Translations under genes and position numbers: made by a program
Shown here: positions 35,122 through 50,008 of the stretch, piece after piece
Layout of the letters: the number at the start of each line of letters is the position of its first letter
Position numbering within the stretch: the stretch's first letter is position 1
Notes under the pieces: generated by a model
Seen by the model: the letters and a program-made list of their open reading frames with translations, nothing else
The model's database searches: none
What the model was told of the DNA's origin: nothing
Assembly (NCBI RefSeq): GCF_046630445.1
Contig: NC_092337.1
Span: 363,946,001 to 364,010,000, forward strand
Length of the DNA stretch: 64,000 nucleotides
DNA from: Rutidosis leptorrhynchoides
Taxonomy: Eukaryota; Streptophyta; Magnoliopsida; Asterales; Asteraceae
Direction of reading: 5' to 3'

Positions 35122-38100
35122 TAGTAAATGCGCAAGGCGTTCAGCAAATGCAATAAAGACACGTAATTCATACGTCCAGAAACAAGTCATGCATTCTGGT
35201 TTTACTAAAACTACTTCCCATCCTTGGTCTTGTGGAACATAACCGTTGTGACTGTTAGTAAGAAAACGTGTTGTAACGTCGTCAAAAGGACGAAGGTTAC
35301 GTAATGTCCAACAGTTTCGTAACAACCTAAAAACCTCGTTTCTTACCCTAATTACCGAATCCGTCACTTGTGGGAATGTTTTATTTAATAGTTGTAATCC
35401 TATGTTCTTTTTCTCATTTTGGTGAGAAGCGAACATCACTAACCCGTAAGCATAACATGCTTCTTTATGTTGCATGTTAGAAGCTCTTTCTAAAGCATGA
35501 AGTCCTATGTTCGGATACGTTGAGTCAAAATAGGTTCTTAACCCGTAGTGTAAAATTGCATTTGGGTTCCCCGAATTATATGCTTTAAAGTAAACACGGC
35601 ATAACCTATGGTTTCCCCAATGTGATATGTAGTGACCCAAACTTTTCCATGTTTATATATATTAAATGAAATTGTTATTTACATGATTAAGTGTTTCCAA
35701 CATGTTAAGCAATCAAACTTGTTAAGACTTGATTAATTGAAATAGGTTTCATATAGACAATTGACCACCCAAGTTGACCGGTGATTCACGAACGTTAAAA
35801 CTTGTAAAAACTATACGATGACATATATATGGTTATATATATAGTTAAAATGATTTTATTATAAGTATGTATCTCATTAGGTATTTTAACAATGAGTTAT
35901 ATACATAAAAATGAGACTATTAATTTAAGAAACTCGAAAACGATATATATAACGATTATCGTTATAACAACGTCTTACTAGGTACATATGAATCATATTA
36001 AGATATTGATACACTTGGTTAATTATGTTAAATGATAAGTAAATATATTATTAAGTGTATTAACAATGAAATACATATGTAAAAATAAGACTACTAACTT
36101 AATGATTTCGAAACGAGACATATATGTAACGATTATCATTGTAACGACATTTAATTGTATATATATCACACTAAGATATATTATATATCATAATATAATG
36201 ATAATATAACAATTTAACATCTCATTTGTTATAATAAACAATGGGTTAACAACATTCAACAAGATAGTTAACCTAAAGGTTTCAAAACAACATTTACATG
36301 TAATGACTAACGATGACTTAACGACTCAGTTAAAATGTATATACATGTAGTGTTTTAATATGTATTCATACACTTTTGAAAGACTTCAATACACTTATCA
36401 AAATACTTCTACTTAACAAAAATGCTTACAATTACATACTCGTTCAGTTTCATCAACAATTCTACTCGTATGCACCCGTATTCGTACTCGTACAATACAC
36501 AGCTTTTAGATGTATGCACTATTGGTATATACACTCCAATGATCAGCTCTTAACAGCCCATGTGAGTCACCTAACACATGTGGGAACCATCATTTGGCAA
36601 CTAGCATGAAATATCTCATAAAATTACAAAAATATGAGTAATCATTCATGACTTATTTACATGAAAACAAAATTACATATTCTTTATATCTAATTCATAC
36701 ACCCACGACCAAAAACACCTACAAACACTTTCATTCTTCAATTTTATTCATCTAATTGATCTCTCTCAAGTTCTAACTTCAAGTTCTAAGTGTTCTTCAT
36801 AAATTCTACAAGTTCTAGTTACATAAAATCAAGAATACTTTCAAGTTTGCTAGCTCACTTCCAATCTTGTAAGGTGATCATCCAACCTCAAGAAATCTTT
36901 GTTTCTTACAGTAGGTTATCATTTTAATACAAGGTAATAATCATATTCAAACTTTGGTTCAATTTCTATAACTATAACAATCTTATTTCAAGTGATGATC
37001 TTACTTGAACTTGTTTTCGTGTCATGATTCTGCTTCAAGAACTTTGAGCCATCCAAGGATCCGTTGAAGCTAGATCCATTTTTTTCTTTTCCAGTAGGTT
37101 TATCCAAGGAATTTAAGGTAGTAATGATGTTCATAACATCATTTGATTCATACATAAAAAGCTATCTTATTCGAAGGTTTAAACTTGTAATCACTAGAAC
37201 ATAGTTTAGTTAATTCTAAACTTGTTCGAAAATAAAAGTTAATCCTTCTAACTTGACTTTTAAAATCAACTAAACACATGTTCTATATCTATATGATATG
37301 CTAACTTAATGATTTAAAACCTGGAAACACGAAAAACACCGTAAAACCGGATTTACGCTGTCGTAGTAACACCGCGGGCTGTTTTGGGTTAGTTAATTAA
37401 AAACTATGATAAACTTTGACTTAAAAGTTGTTATTCTGGGAAAATGATTTTTATTATGAACATGAAACTATATCCAAAAATTATGGTTAAACTCAAAGTG
37501 GAAGTATGTTTTCTAAAATGGTCATCTAGACGTCGTTCTTTCGACTGAAATGACTACCTTTACAAAAACGACTTGTAACTTATTTTTCCAACTATAAACC
37601 TATACTTTTTCTGTTTAGATTCATAAAATAGAGTTCAATATGAAACCATAGCAATTTGATTCACTCAAAACGGATTTAAAATGAAGAAGTTATGGGTAAA
37701 ACAAGATTGGATAATTTTTCTCATTTTAGCTACGTGAAAATTGGTAACAAATCTATTCCAACCATAACTTAATCAACTTGTATTGTATATTATGTAATCT
37801 TGAGATACCATAGACACGTATATAATGTTTCGACCTATCATGTCGACACATCTATATATATTTCGGAATAACCATAGACACTCTATATGTGAATGTTGGA
37901 GTTAGCTATACAGGGTTGAGGTTGATTCCAAAATATATATAGTTTGAGTTGTGATCAATACTGAGATACGTATACACTGGGTCGTGGATTGATTCAAGAT
38001 AATATTTATTGATTTATTTCTATACATCTAACTGTGGACAACTAGTTGTAGGTTACTAACGAGGACAGCTGACTTAATAAACTTAAAACATCAAAATATA

Positions 38101-39247
38101 TTAAAAGTGTTGTAAATATATTTTGAACATACTTTGATATATATGTATATATTGTTATAGGTTCGTGAATCAACCAGTGGCCAAGTCTTACTTCCCGACG
38201 AAGTAAAAATCTGTGAAAGTGAGTTATAGTCCCACTTTTAAAATCTAATATTTTTGGGATGAGAATACATGCAGGTTTTATAAATGATTTACAAAATAGA
38301 CACAAGTACGTGAAACTACATTCTATGGTTGAATTATCGAAATCAAATATGCCCCTTTTTATTAAGTCTGGTAATCTAAGAATTAGGGAACATACACCCT
38401 AATTGACGCGAATCCTAAAGATAGATCTATTGGGCCTAACAAAGACCATCCAAAGTACCGGATGCTTTAGTACTTCGAAATTTATATCATATCCGAAGGG
38501 TGTCCCGGAATGATGGGGATATTCTTATATATGCATCTTGTTAATGTCGGTTACCAGGTGTTCACCATATGAATGATTTTTATCTCTATGTATGGGATGT
38601 GTATTGAAATATGAAATCTTGTGGTCTATTGTTACGATTTGATATATATAGGTAAAACCTATAACTCACCAACATTTTTGTTGACATTTAAAGCATGTTT
38701 ATTCTCAGGTGAATACTAAGAGCTTCCGCTGTTGCATACTAAAATAAGGACAAGATTTGGAGTCCATGTTTGTATGATATTGTGTAAAAACTGCATTCAA
38801 GAAACTGATTTCGATGTAACATATTTGTATTGTAAACCATTATGTAATGGTTGTGTGTAAACATGATATTTTAGATTATCATTATTTAATAATCTACATA
38901 AAGATTTTTAAACCTTTATTTATGAAATAAAGGTTATGGTTTGTTTTAAAAATGAATGCAGTCTTTGAAAAATGTCTCATATAGAGGTCAAAACCTCGTA
39001 ACGAAATCAATTAATATGGAACGTTTTTAATCAATAAGAACGGGACATTTCATGATATACCTCGTCTTTCAAACAAAAGCCTTTTATAAACTAAGGCATG
39101 CTCGGAACATTCTTTAAATGTTCTACAAACTAATTTCGTCGTAAATAATTGTGCTGACGAATTCTGACTGACTTTAGACAAGATTTCATCAATCATATCT
39201 TCGGGTAGGTCTTCTAAAATATTGGGTCGCCTATCCTTAACATCCAT
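35122..39247 (-). pseudogene. F-box gene of element A, split by a solo LTR
   Basis: The N-terminal part (39247-39058) starts MDVKDRRPNILEDLPEDM and covers the F-box. The rest (35622 to about 35122) resumes at ISHWGNHRLCRVYFKAYN and runs to CMTCFWTYELRVFIAFAE. A solo LTR (35628-39052) with a TGATA duplication separates them. The original stop is also changed (TAA to TTA at about 35119-35121), so the frame would run on to 35059. About four fifths of residues agree with the copies in C and H by eye. Broken as read. Confidence 0.85.
35628..39052 (+). mobile_element. Solo LTR of the A/C/H family inside A's F-box gene
   Basis: 3425 bp, TGTAGTGACCC...GGGACATTTCA, flanked by TGATA (35623-35627 and 39053-39057). 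The empty site is seen in C (26066-26076 region, CCAATGTGATATACC). It is on the plus strand, opposite to A. It has three tandem units, like A, and intron-like signals at 38219 and 38708. No internal domain. Confidence 0.96.
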
Positions 39248-39386
39248 TTTGTGTTTTTATACTATAAAATAGACGAAGGTTAGATTCATAGAAGATTCTT
39301 AACAAACAATACAAGCAAATTTTACATATATCATAAAAGCACAAGCACACTATTTTACATATATTACATCTCATGATTATAACTCT

Positions 39387-40028
39387 TTATTCTGACTCAC
39401 TCATTTCTTCTTCTTCGGACTTGGTTCGTTTTGCTAATTTTCTAGGGATATATGATGTTCCCCAAATACAAGCCGTCATTTTGCACAATGGTTTAGAAAA
39501 ACCTAGTGGTTTAGAGGTTCCCAGGTCATTGTTACAACTTAAGAAATAGGGGGGTTGTCGATACATATAAAGTTCATCGGGGTTGGAATCAGATTTCTCT
39601 ATTTTGATGCCCTTTCCCTTATTATTCTCTTTTACCTTATTAAATTAAGTTGGGGTAATTTCTATAACATCATCAGAATCCTCATCGGGATCCGATTCAT
39701 CAGAAAATTGGTAATCTTCCCAATATTTTGCTTCCTTGGCGGAAACACCATTGACCATTATTAACTTTGGTCCGTTGGTTGAGGATTTTCTTTTATTTAA
39801 CCATTTTATTATTTCCCCCACCAGAACCTCTTCTTCTTCCGGTTCCTCTTCCTCCGGTTCCTCTTTTTCCGGTTCCTCCTCTTCCGGTTCCTCCTCCTCC
39901 GGTTCCTCCTCTTCCGGTTCCTCCTCATCCTCAGGAATTTGTGAATCATTCCACGAATCATTCCAAATTACATTTGACTCTTCATTATTATTAGGTGAGT
40001 CGATGGGACTTGTACTAGAGGTAGACAT
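39387..40028 (-). pseudogene. Acidic leader ORF of element A (one stop), with PEEEE repeats
   Basis: Starts MSTSSTSPIDSPNNNEESN at 40028, near the primer site. Six 15-nt units (39841-39930) encode a run of PEEEE repeats. After KYWEDYQF and SDESDPDEDSDDVIEITPT a GAA codon has become TAA (39645-39647). The same frame continues to the original stop TAA at 39387-39389, 214 codons in total. The protein is strongly acidic in its first 130 residues and has a basic C-terminal part. No known domain recognised. Confidence 0.78.
39841..39930 (-). repeat. Minisatellite, six 15-nt units encoding PEEEE
   Basis: Unit GGTTCCTCYTCYTCC on the plus strand. H has 18-nt units (EPEEES-type) at the same place, C only a short remnant. 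Confidence 0.9.
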
Positions 40029-40225
40029 CTATCACACAATATCAAAACACGTTAATAGATTAATATTTCACATAATATTTACATGTTAAAAATATATAGT
40101 TTCCAACAAAATTTGTTAAGCAATCATTTTTAACGAAAGGCGTGATCGAAGTCCAGACTCACTAATGCATCCTAACAAACTCGATAAGACACACTAATGC
40201 AAAATTCTGGTTCTCTAAGACCAAC

Positions 40226-40237
40226 GCTCAGATACCA
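40226..40237 (-). other. Primer binding site of A
   Basis: Sense strand TGGTATCTGAGC, one mismatch from the initiator-Met tRNA complement, two bases inside the 5' LTR. Confidence 0.88.
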
Positions 40238-41429
40238 ACTTAAATGTCCCGTTCTTATTGATTAAAAACGTTCCATATTAATTGATTTCGTTGCGAGGTT
40301 TTGACCTCTATATGAGACATTTTTCCAAGACTGCATTCGTTTTTAAAACAAACCATAACCTTTATTTTTATCGACATAGGTTCAAAAACCATAACCTAGA
40401 TTATCAAGTGATGATAATCTAAAAGATAACGTTTTTCACACGATCCTTACATATTGGTTTACAATAATATTATACAACAAAATAAGTCTTCGAATGCAGT
40501 TTTTAAACATTATTATACAAGCATGCTGACTCCGAATCTTGTCCTTAAATTAGCATGCAACAGCGGAAGCTCTTAAAAATCACCTGAGAATAAACATGCT
40601 TTAAACGTCAATAAAAATGTTGGTGAGTTATAGGTTTAATATATATATATCAAATTGTAATTAATAGACCACAAGATTTCATTTTTCATAACAACCATGT
40701 CATATCAGGCATTTCGCAAATGGCATAGAGATAAAAATCATTCATATGGTGAACACCTGGTAATCGACATTAACAAGATGCATATAGAATATCCCCATCA
40801 TTCCGGGACTCCATCGGACATGATAATAATCGAAGTACTAAAACATCCGGTACTTTGTATGGGGTTTGTTAGGCCCATAGATCTATTTTTAGGATTCACG
40901 TCAATTAGGGGGTCTGTTCCTTAATTCTTAGGCTACCAAGTTTAAAAGGGGCATATTCGGCTTCAAACCATTCAACCATATAATGTAGTTTCAATTACTT
41001 GTGTCTATTTCGTAAAACATTTATAAAACTGCATGTATTCTCATCCCAAAAATATTAGATCTTTAAAAGTGGGACTATAACTCACTTTCACCGATTATCA
41101 ATTCATCGAGAATTAGACTTGGCCACTTATTCACGAACCTATAACAAATATATACATATATATCAAAATATGATCGAAATATATTCACAATATTTTCTTT
41201 ATTACGTGTTGATGATTTAAGTTGTCCAGTTAACAGTCCAACGTTAGTAGTCCACAATTAATTGTACATGAATAATTTAATATATATATATATCTTGAAT
41301 CAATCCACGACCCAGTGTATACATATCTCAGTATTGATCACAACTCAAACTATATATATATTTTGGAATCAACTTCAACCCTGTATAGCTAACTCCATCA
41401 TTTGCATATAGAGTGCCTATGGTTATTCC

Positions 41430-41534
<105 letters not shown>

Positions 41535-43199
41535 GTCGACATGATAGGTCAAAACATTGTATACGTGTCTATGGTATCTCAAGATTATATAATATACAAT
41601 ATAAGTTGATTAAGTTATGGTTGGAATAGATTTGTTACAATTTTTCACGTAGTTAAAATGAGTAGTTTTTACCAATTTTGTTTTACCCATCATTTCTTCG
41701 TTTCAAATCCGTTTTGAGTGATTGGAGTTGCTATGGTTTCATAATGAACTAAAATTTATGAAACTAAACAGAAAAAGTATAGGTTTATAGTCAGAAATAC
41801 AGGTTACAAGTCATATTTGAAAGAGGTAGTCATTTCCGTCGAAAGAACGACATCTTGATGACTATTTTGAAAAACATACTTTGTGTTTAACCATGATTTT
41901 TGGATATAGTTTCATGTTCATATGAAAAATAATTTTCCCAGAAGTATAACTTTTAAATCAAAGTTTTTCATAGCTTTTAATTATCCAAACCAAAACAGCC
42001 CGCGGTGTTACTACGACGGCGTATGTCCGGTTTTACGGTGTTCTTCGTGTTTCCAGGTTTTAAATCATTAAGTTAGCATATCATATAGATATAGAACATG
42101 TTTTAGTTGATTTTAAAAGTCTATTTAGAAGGATTAACTTTGTTTGCGAACAAGTTTAGAATTAACTAAACTATGTTCTAGTGATTACAAGTTTACAACT
42201 TCGAATAAGATATCTTTATATGTATGAATTGAATGATGTTATGAACATCATTACTATCTCAAGTTTTGTGGATAAACCTACTGAAAATGAGAAAAATAGA
42301 TCTAGCTTCAAAGAATCCTTAGATGGCTTGAAAGTTCTTCAAGCAGAATCATGACACGAAAACAAGTTCAAGTAAGATTGTTATAGTTATAGAAATTGAA
42401 TCAAAGTTTGAATATGAATATTACCTTGATTTAGAAAGATAACCTACTGTAAATAACAAAGGTTTCTTGATCTTAGATGATTACTTGGAATGGATTTGAA
42501 AGCTTGGAAGTAAACTTGCAATCTTGAAAGTATTCTTGATTTTATGAAACTAGAACTTATGGAATTTATGAAGAACACTTAGAACTTGAAGATAGAACTT
42601 GATAGAGATCAATTAGATGAAGAAAATTGAAGAATGAAAGTGTTTGTAGGTGTTTTTGGTCGTTGGTATATGGATTAGATATAATGGATATGTAATTTTG
42701 TTTACTTGTAAATAAGTCATGAATGATTACTAATATTTTTGTAATTTTGTGTAATCATTCACGCTAGTTGCCAAATGTTGGTTCCCACATGGTTAGGTAA
42801 CTCACATAGGCTGCTAAAGAGCATATTTTTATGTGTATATACCAATAGTAAATACATCTAGAAGCTGTGTATTGTAAGAGTACGTATACTGGTACATACG
42901 AGTAGAATTATTGATGAAAATGAATGAGAATGTAATTGTAAGTATTTTTGTTAACTGAAAGTACTTTGATATGTGTCTTGAAGTCTTTCAAAAGTGTTCA
43001 AATACATTTAAATACATTGCATGTATATACATTTTAATGAAGTCGATAAATCATCGCTAGTCGTTACATGTATGATTTGTTTTGAAGCTTATAAGTTAAT
43101 GATCTCATTTAATGTTGTTATTCCTTTGTTTAATATATCTAATGAGATGTTAAATTATCATATTATCATGATAACATAGTATATGAATATATCTTAATA

Positions 43200-43202
<3 letters not shown>

Positions 43203-43285
<83 letters not shown>
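43203..43285. repeat. (AT)n microsatellite in A's 5' LTR
   Basis: Counterpart of 925-1001 in the 3' LTR. Confidence 0.95.
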
Positions 43286-43289
<4 letters not shown>

Positions 43290-43592
43290 GTCGTTACAAC
43301 GATAATCGTTACATATATGTCTCGTTTCGAAATCCTTAAGTTAGTAGTCTTGGTTTTACATATGTAGTTCATTGTTAACACACTTAATGATATATTTAAT
43401 TATCATTTTATCATGTTAAATATAGTGTACCAATACCTTAATATGTTCATATTGATTTAGTAAGGCGTTTCTTATAACGATAATCGTTATATATATCGTT
43501 TCAAGTTTCTTACGTCAATAGTCTCATTTTTATGTATATAACTCATTGTTAATATACTTAATGAGATACTTCATTATCATTAAATCATGTTA

Positions 43593-43596
<4 letters not shown>

Positions 43597-43679
<83 letters not shown>

Positions 43680-43700
43680 ATATATATATATATATATATC
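43597..43700. repeat. (AT)n microsatellite in A's 5' LTR
   Basis: AT tract interrupted once by CC near 43678; counterpart of 1312-1365. Confidence 0.95.
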
Positions 43701-43898
43701 ATCATGTCATATACAAATTATAATGTTGGTGAATCATCTGTCAAACTGGGTGGTCAAACGTCTATATAATTTCTGCTTCAATTAACCAAGTATTAACAAG
43801 TTTGAATGCTTAGCATGTTGGAAACATTTAATCATGCAAATATAGTTTTCATTTAATATATAATCATGGAAAAGTTCGGAGAAGTTCGGGTCACTACA

Positions 43899-44289
43899 TG
43901 AGTTGTGGAAAATAAGGAAACGAAGGGGGTGGATTTATAGTAAAATATCCGATAGAGCAATCAAAACAGATGATCGTATTTAAAGTGGATCCTAATTCCC
44001 TTGATTACTGAAGAATCAAATCTTATAATAAAGATTTTCTCCAAATCTCTTGAACTTGGAAATCAATCCTATCTACGTCAAAAGATATGGCAAATCTATA
44101 CCTACTTATTTCACTCTTTGGTGATAGCTTCACTCGTACTCTTCACAAAATCAAATGGTTTTATCTATATTACTTAATGTTGATAAAACTCTATTTATCA
44201 ACTCATATTTGTCATAAAAACATTCTTATTGTTACCCATGACGACCTCTATCAAATTTCGGGGACAAAATTTCTTTAACGGGCAGGTAC
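43899..44289 (+). mobile_element. Internal 3' tail of element E (B-like, plus strand)
   Basis: Homologous, in the opposite orientation, to the left end of B's internal region (18173-18560): for example GATAGCTTCACTCGTAC, ACTCTATTTATCAACTCATA and the junction TTTAACGGGCAGGTAC just before the LTR. No coding potential. The rest of E's body lies left of the window, displaced by element A. Confidence 0.8.
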
Positions 44290-44459
44290 TGTGACAACCC
44301 GGAAATTTTCGACTGAATTTAAACTTTATCTTTATATTATTCCGACACGATAAGCAAAGTTTGTTAAGTTGAATCTCAAAAATCTTAAAATGTGTTCATA
44401 CATTCATTTAACCTTGACCAAATTCTGACGATTCACGAACCATTAATTAAATGAATATG

Positions 44460-44625
<166 letters not shown>

Positions 44626-45276
44626 CATTATAACTTGGAATGTTAACAAAGTATTTAAATGAATAATACTTTACATGAACATATTTGTTTAATAAATTTA
44701 TCGACGAGATTAAAAGATAATATCAAATGATTGATTTATCAGATACATTGTGATATGTTTAGGAGTCTCGGTTGTGAGGTCCACATTGATTCAAGGAAAT
44801 CTTTCCCTTTTACCGGTATTCGGAATAAATGGTAAAGTGATTTACATGAAAGAACGAAAGTGTAAATTAGCGAGAACCAGACAAATGTTAGTAGAGATTC
44901 CTGCTTGACTTTCAATGCATGCTATCTCTTGATAATTTAATATTCAAACTAAAATAAACGGTGATCCAAAAGTGAGTTCTATAAATTTTAGGCTTATTAA
45001 AAATGTAAAATATTAAATAGAATAATTAAGTTGTAATTTGAAATGAAGCTGTATACAAATATATATGATCCTATAAATACTTATTACGATATGTATATTG
45101 GAATATATAATAAATATTATATGTATTATGTATATTATATAACTATTAAATATTACATTATTAGTAAAATGTAATATTAGTGTATTAAATGACAAGTGAA
45201 ACTATAGTTGGTATATTAATGTCATTACTTTCATTATTATTATTATTATTAATATTAATATCAGTATTATTAATAT

Positions 45277-45386
<110 letters not shown>

Positions 45387-46679
45387 TTGTTATTAATATC
45401 AGTATTATTATATATAGTGGTAAAATTTATGATTTTATGATTTTTTTTTTATTATTACCATTATCATTAAAAATCTTTATTATTAATATAGTTATCATTA
45501 TTATTATTTTAAAATAATACAAATTATTATTATTAGCATTAATATTATTATTATTAATATAATTATTCATATTATTATTAATATTTATTATTATCTGTAT
45601 TATTATTATTTATAGAGTATTATTATTATTTATAGAGTTATTATTATAAAGGTATTTATATGTATTTATTATTAAAAATGATATAAAAGTGAAGTTAAAA
45701 ATTAAATCAATTTCATGTCATTGCCTAAATTATCCGATTCTTCTTTGTATCTGCAAGATGTCCACCAGTTGATCTCAATACAGGAATCAATAATCCTAAT
45801 CTGTTAGCCATCCCTATCCAATTTATATGCTATTTTCCTAATCGAATATTTCTTGTCTCTAAATCTGATTAATGCCAAAAATCGATTCCACATTCAAGCA
45901 AAATCTGTTGAACGTCCCTGTCCTAATCTGCTTTTTATTTTCTAATTTTTGGTTCTTTCATCTGATTTTGATTCCATATGTCGACATACAGTTACAAGTC
46001 GACTTCACCTGTTAAATACAAATAATAATGATCAAATTAAGTTACTGCATCATTCAAGCAATCACATTATATAACGTATCTGCTACAAATCGAAATAGAA
46101 ACAAAAAGAACCCAGCTCAACCTTTGTTCGTGAAAATTTTTATTCATAATTCAAATTCGAACCAATCTTCTAAATATAATAATGCAATTGTGTTAGAATT
46201 ATTTTATTTGAACTTTCTTTAAAGTTTCACATTCCAATTTTCATTATCGAGTTCTAATTTTGAGGTCAAAGTTTCAATTTTAAAAAGTCAAATTTTGTTC
46301 TTCATTGAAATTCAAACGTATTTTGAGGATTTGAGTTAAATTAAGAATTCAGTTAGATTCTAGGAAGGATGTGAAACATCTTTTATGTTTTGATCTTTGT
46401 CTAAAACGCATTTAAACTTCAAATTTGAATTATGGTTCATGTCGAGTTTTATAGGTTCTGTACAGCGAGTTTTTTTAAACCTTTTATTGTTTTAATGAAT
46501 CCACTAAACCTCTAAATGTTTCTGTACTCTTTTCAAATCTTAATTTCAATCTTAGATTTGTTATATTGATTATACTTCGAGTTTCCCTGGTCGACTAAGT
46601 AATCTGTGAAGAAGAAGGAACAAAAGAAACAGAAATAATAATGGTTAAATAAAAATGATCGGGGTTCTTAATCAGAAAA

Positions 46680-46752
46680 ACATATATGGTCGATTGGTTA
46701 AGGTTGTTTGTGAGTTAGCGGGTGGTCGTGGGTTCGAGTCCTGGCTTGGGCA
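46680..46752 (+). promoter_or_regulatory. tRNA-like A-box/B-box module in E's LTR
   Basis: A-box-like TGGTCGATTGG (46687-46697), then exactly 33 nt, then B-box GGTTCGAGTCC (46731-46741). A run of five T follows near 46762. It is about 2.4 kb from the LTR start, comparable with the modules in B and I, and is likewise followed by AAGGTAGT and an ATT tract. Confidence 0.6.
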
Positions 46753-46809
46753 ATTTGTTATCTTTTTGAGCCTTTAAGGTAGTAATCTTTTATTATTATT
46801 ATTATTATT

Positions 46810-46980
<171 letters not shown>

Positions 46981-48650
46981 TATTGTTATTATAAATTATT
47001 ATTGTTATCCTTATCAATATCATTAAAAGTATTATTATGGAAATTTTAGAATTATCATTGTTACTAATATAGGTATTACTAATATTACTATGATTATTAC
47101 TATTAATATTGTTATTATTATTAGGAAAATGATACAAAATCATTATTTTTTCACTAATAATAGTATTAGTATCATTTTTATAATTATCAGTATTAATATT
47201 ATTATTAGTATTAACATAAATATCATTCTTAACAATATCATTATTATTATTATTAGTATTATCATTGTCACTAAAATCATTAGTAGTAAAATTATTATAA
47301 TTATTATTATTATTATCAGTATTAGTATTATTAGTAATACCATTAGTACTAAAAGTAACATTATTTCCAAACCTGTTGTTTTTGTTAAAACTAATAGTAT
47401 CATTAAAAGTAACATATGTATCATTATTATTATTATTATTATTATTATTTTTATTAGTATTATCAATATCATTAAAATTATTATGATTATGAAAATAAAG
47501 GTTTTAAAGATATTGTTAACATTATAAGTATAAAATAAAGATTACATATACACAAATATATCTAAATTACATAACTTAACTATATTAAAATTTCTATATA
47601 TAAAAAATGAAAATATATAAATAAATAATGAAACTTATAAATTATTAAATGTAACAAATACATCATTAATAATAATAAATAGAATTATTCGATTACAAGA
47701 ATATGTTTTAATATATATACAAATGATATAGGTTCGTGAATCCAAGGCCAACCTTACACTTGTTCAATGATGTTATATGTATTTTTACTACGAAATGCAG
47801 TATGGTGAGTTTCATTTGCTCCCTTTTTAAATGCTTTTGCAATATATATTTTTGGGACTGAGAATACATGCGCCACTTTTATAAATATTTTACGAAATAG
47901 ACACAAGTAATCGAAACTACATTCTATGGTTGAATGATCGAAATTGAATATGCCCCTTTTAGCTTGGTAGCCTAAGAATTAGTAAACTAGTCTACTAATT
48001 TTTGCGAATCCAAAAGATAGATCTATGGGCCTAACAAACCCCATCCGAACTGCCGGATGCTTTAGTACTTCGATTTTATCATGTCCGATGTAGAGTCCCG
48101 GAATGATGGGGATATTCCATATGCATCATGTTAGTTCGGTTATCAAGCGTTCACCATATGAATGATTTTTATCTCTATGCAGTTTTCGAAATGCCTGATA
48201 TGAGATGTATATTTATGAGAAATGAAAAATGAAAATCTTGTGGTCTATTAAAATTATGGAAATGATCAATTATGATAAACTAATGAACTCACCAACCTTT
48301 TGGTTGACACTTGAAAGCATGTTTATTCTCAGGTTTGAAAGAAATCTTCCGCTGTGCATTTGCTCATTTTAAAGATATTACTTGGAGTCATTTATGACAT
48401 ATTTCAAAAGACGTTGCATTCGAGTCGTTGAAGTTCATTAGAGATTATTATTAAGTAAATGACAGATTAGGTCATTTATAGTTTGGATATTATGAAATGG
48501 TATACATACCTGTCAACTTTCGATAAAATGAAAGTTTGTCTTTTAAAAACGAATGCAATGTTTGTAAAATGTATCATATAGAGGTCAAATACCTCGCGAT
48601 GTAATCATATGTTATTGTATTCGTCCTTATGGATTAGGAAGGGTCGCTTA

Positions 48651-49747
48651 AAAAACAAGCGCCTCACGCATGGTACCAACGCTTCGCCACCTTTGCTTCA
48701 TCCCTAAGGTTTACTCATAGTCGCTCCAATCATTCCTTATTTATTTACATGCGTGGCCATGACACCTCTTACTTGCTACTTTATGTCGACAATATCTTCC
48801 TCGTTACATCTTTGATTCAGCTACGCACTAATTTAATGTCCCACTTTTCGCATGAATTTGGTATGAAGGACTTGGGACCACTCAGCTATTTTCTAGGTAT
48901 CTCGGTTACTCGACATGCAAATGGTTTATTTCTCAGTCAGGAAACATATACGGATGATATTATTCATCGAGCAGGCATGACAGGTTGTCGATCTATTAAG
49001 ACACCCGTTGACACAAATGGTAAAATGAGTACAAATGGTCCCTCATACTTTGATCCAACTGAATTCCGAAGTCTCGCGGGCGCGCTACAATACTTGACTT
49101 TCACCCGCCCGGATATATCTTATGCGGTTCAACAAATTTGCTTACACATGCATGATCCCAAGGAGTGTCACATGCAAGCGTTACGTCGTATTATACGCTA
49201 TATTCACGGCACTAAATCTCATGGTTTACAGTTGACAGAGAGTTCTCTATCTTCCTTGGTTTCATATACAGATGCCGATTGGGGTGGATGTCCCGACACA
49301 CGTCGTTCTACGACCGAATATTGCGTTTTATTCGGTGGTAATTTGGTCTCTTGGTCTGCTAAACGCCAACCTACAGTTTCTCGATCTAGTGCTGAAGCAG
49401 AATATCGCGGTGTTGCTAATGTTGTTTCTGAGTCATGTTGGATTCGAAATATTCTTTTAGAGCTTCGGTGTCCTCTTTCAAAAGCTACAATTGTTTTTTG
49501 TGACAATGTTAGTGCCATCTTTCTCTCCGGGAATCCAGTCCAACATCAGTGAACCAAACATATCGAGATGGATATACATTTTATTAGAGAGAAAGTTGCA
49601 CGAGGACAAGTACGCGTTCTTCATGTTCCTACACGCTTTCAGGTTGCAGATATTTTCACCAAGGGCTTACCTCGTGTACTATTTGAAGAATTCAGACACA
49701 GTTTGAACGTCCGCTCCCCTCCCGCTCAAACTGAGGGGCTGTATTAG
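48651..49747 (+). pseudogene. Copia element F: RT C-terminal half and RNase H (broken)
   Basis: Starts in KQAPHAWYQRFATFAS of a Ty1/copia RT, cut on the left by E's LTR. The active site reads YVDN instead of YVDD (LLYVDNIFLVTS), so the enzyme would be inactive. Then FGMKDLGPLSYFLGISV, YLTFTRPDISYAVQQI, SYTDADWGGCPDTRRSTTEY and SRSSAEAEYRGVANVV complete RT and RNase H. The frame is open from about 48749 to a stop at 49550 (CGA to TGA in HQ-TKHIEMD), then continues to TKGLP and ends at 49747, a few bases into the LTR. Confidence 0.9.
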
Positions 49748-50008
49748 CCGATATATTCCCATTGTATATCTTCCTTATTTAGAATATCTCTTGTCTAGCA
49801 AGTCAAATAGCTATGTATAGAAAAGATATGCATGATCGATTTATATATAGGATATATATGAATTGATAGGTATCAGCTTGTATATATTGGGCACATTGCC
49901 CACATTATCATTCAACGAAATACATAAACTTACATATATACTTCACAAAATCACACAACAAATCAAACACTTTTATATTTTCATCATCATCAAAAAAACT
50001 CATCTCTA
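49740..50008 (+). repeat. 3' LTR of copia F (probably incomplete)
   Basis: Begins TGTATTAGCCGATATATTCC after the purine-rich CTGAGGGGC. It runs into the next element's LTR at 50009; the expected terminal CA is not evident, so the end may have been lost. Confidence 0.65.
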
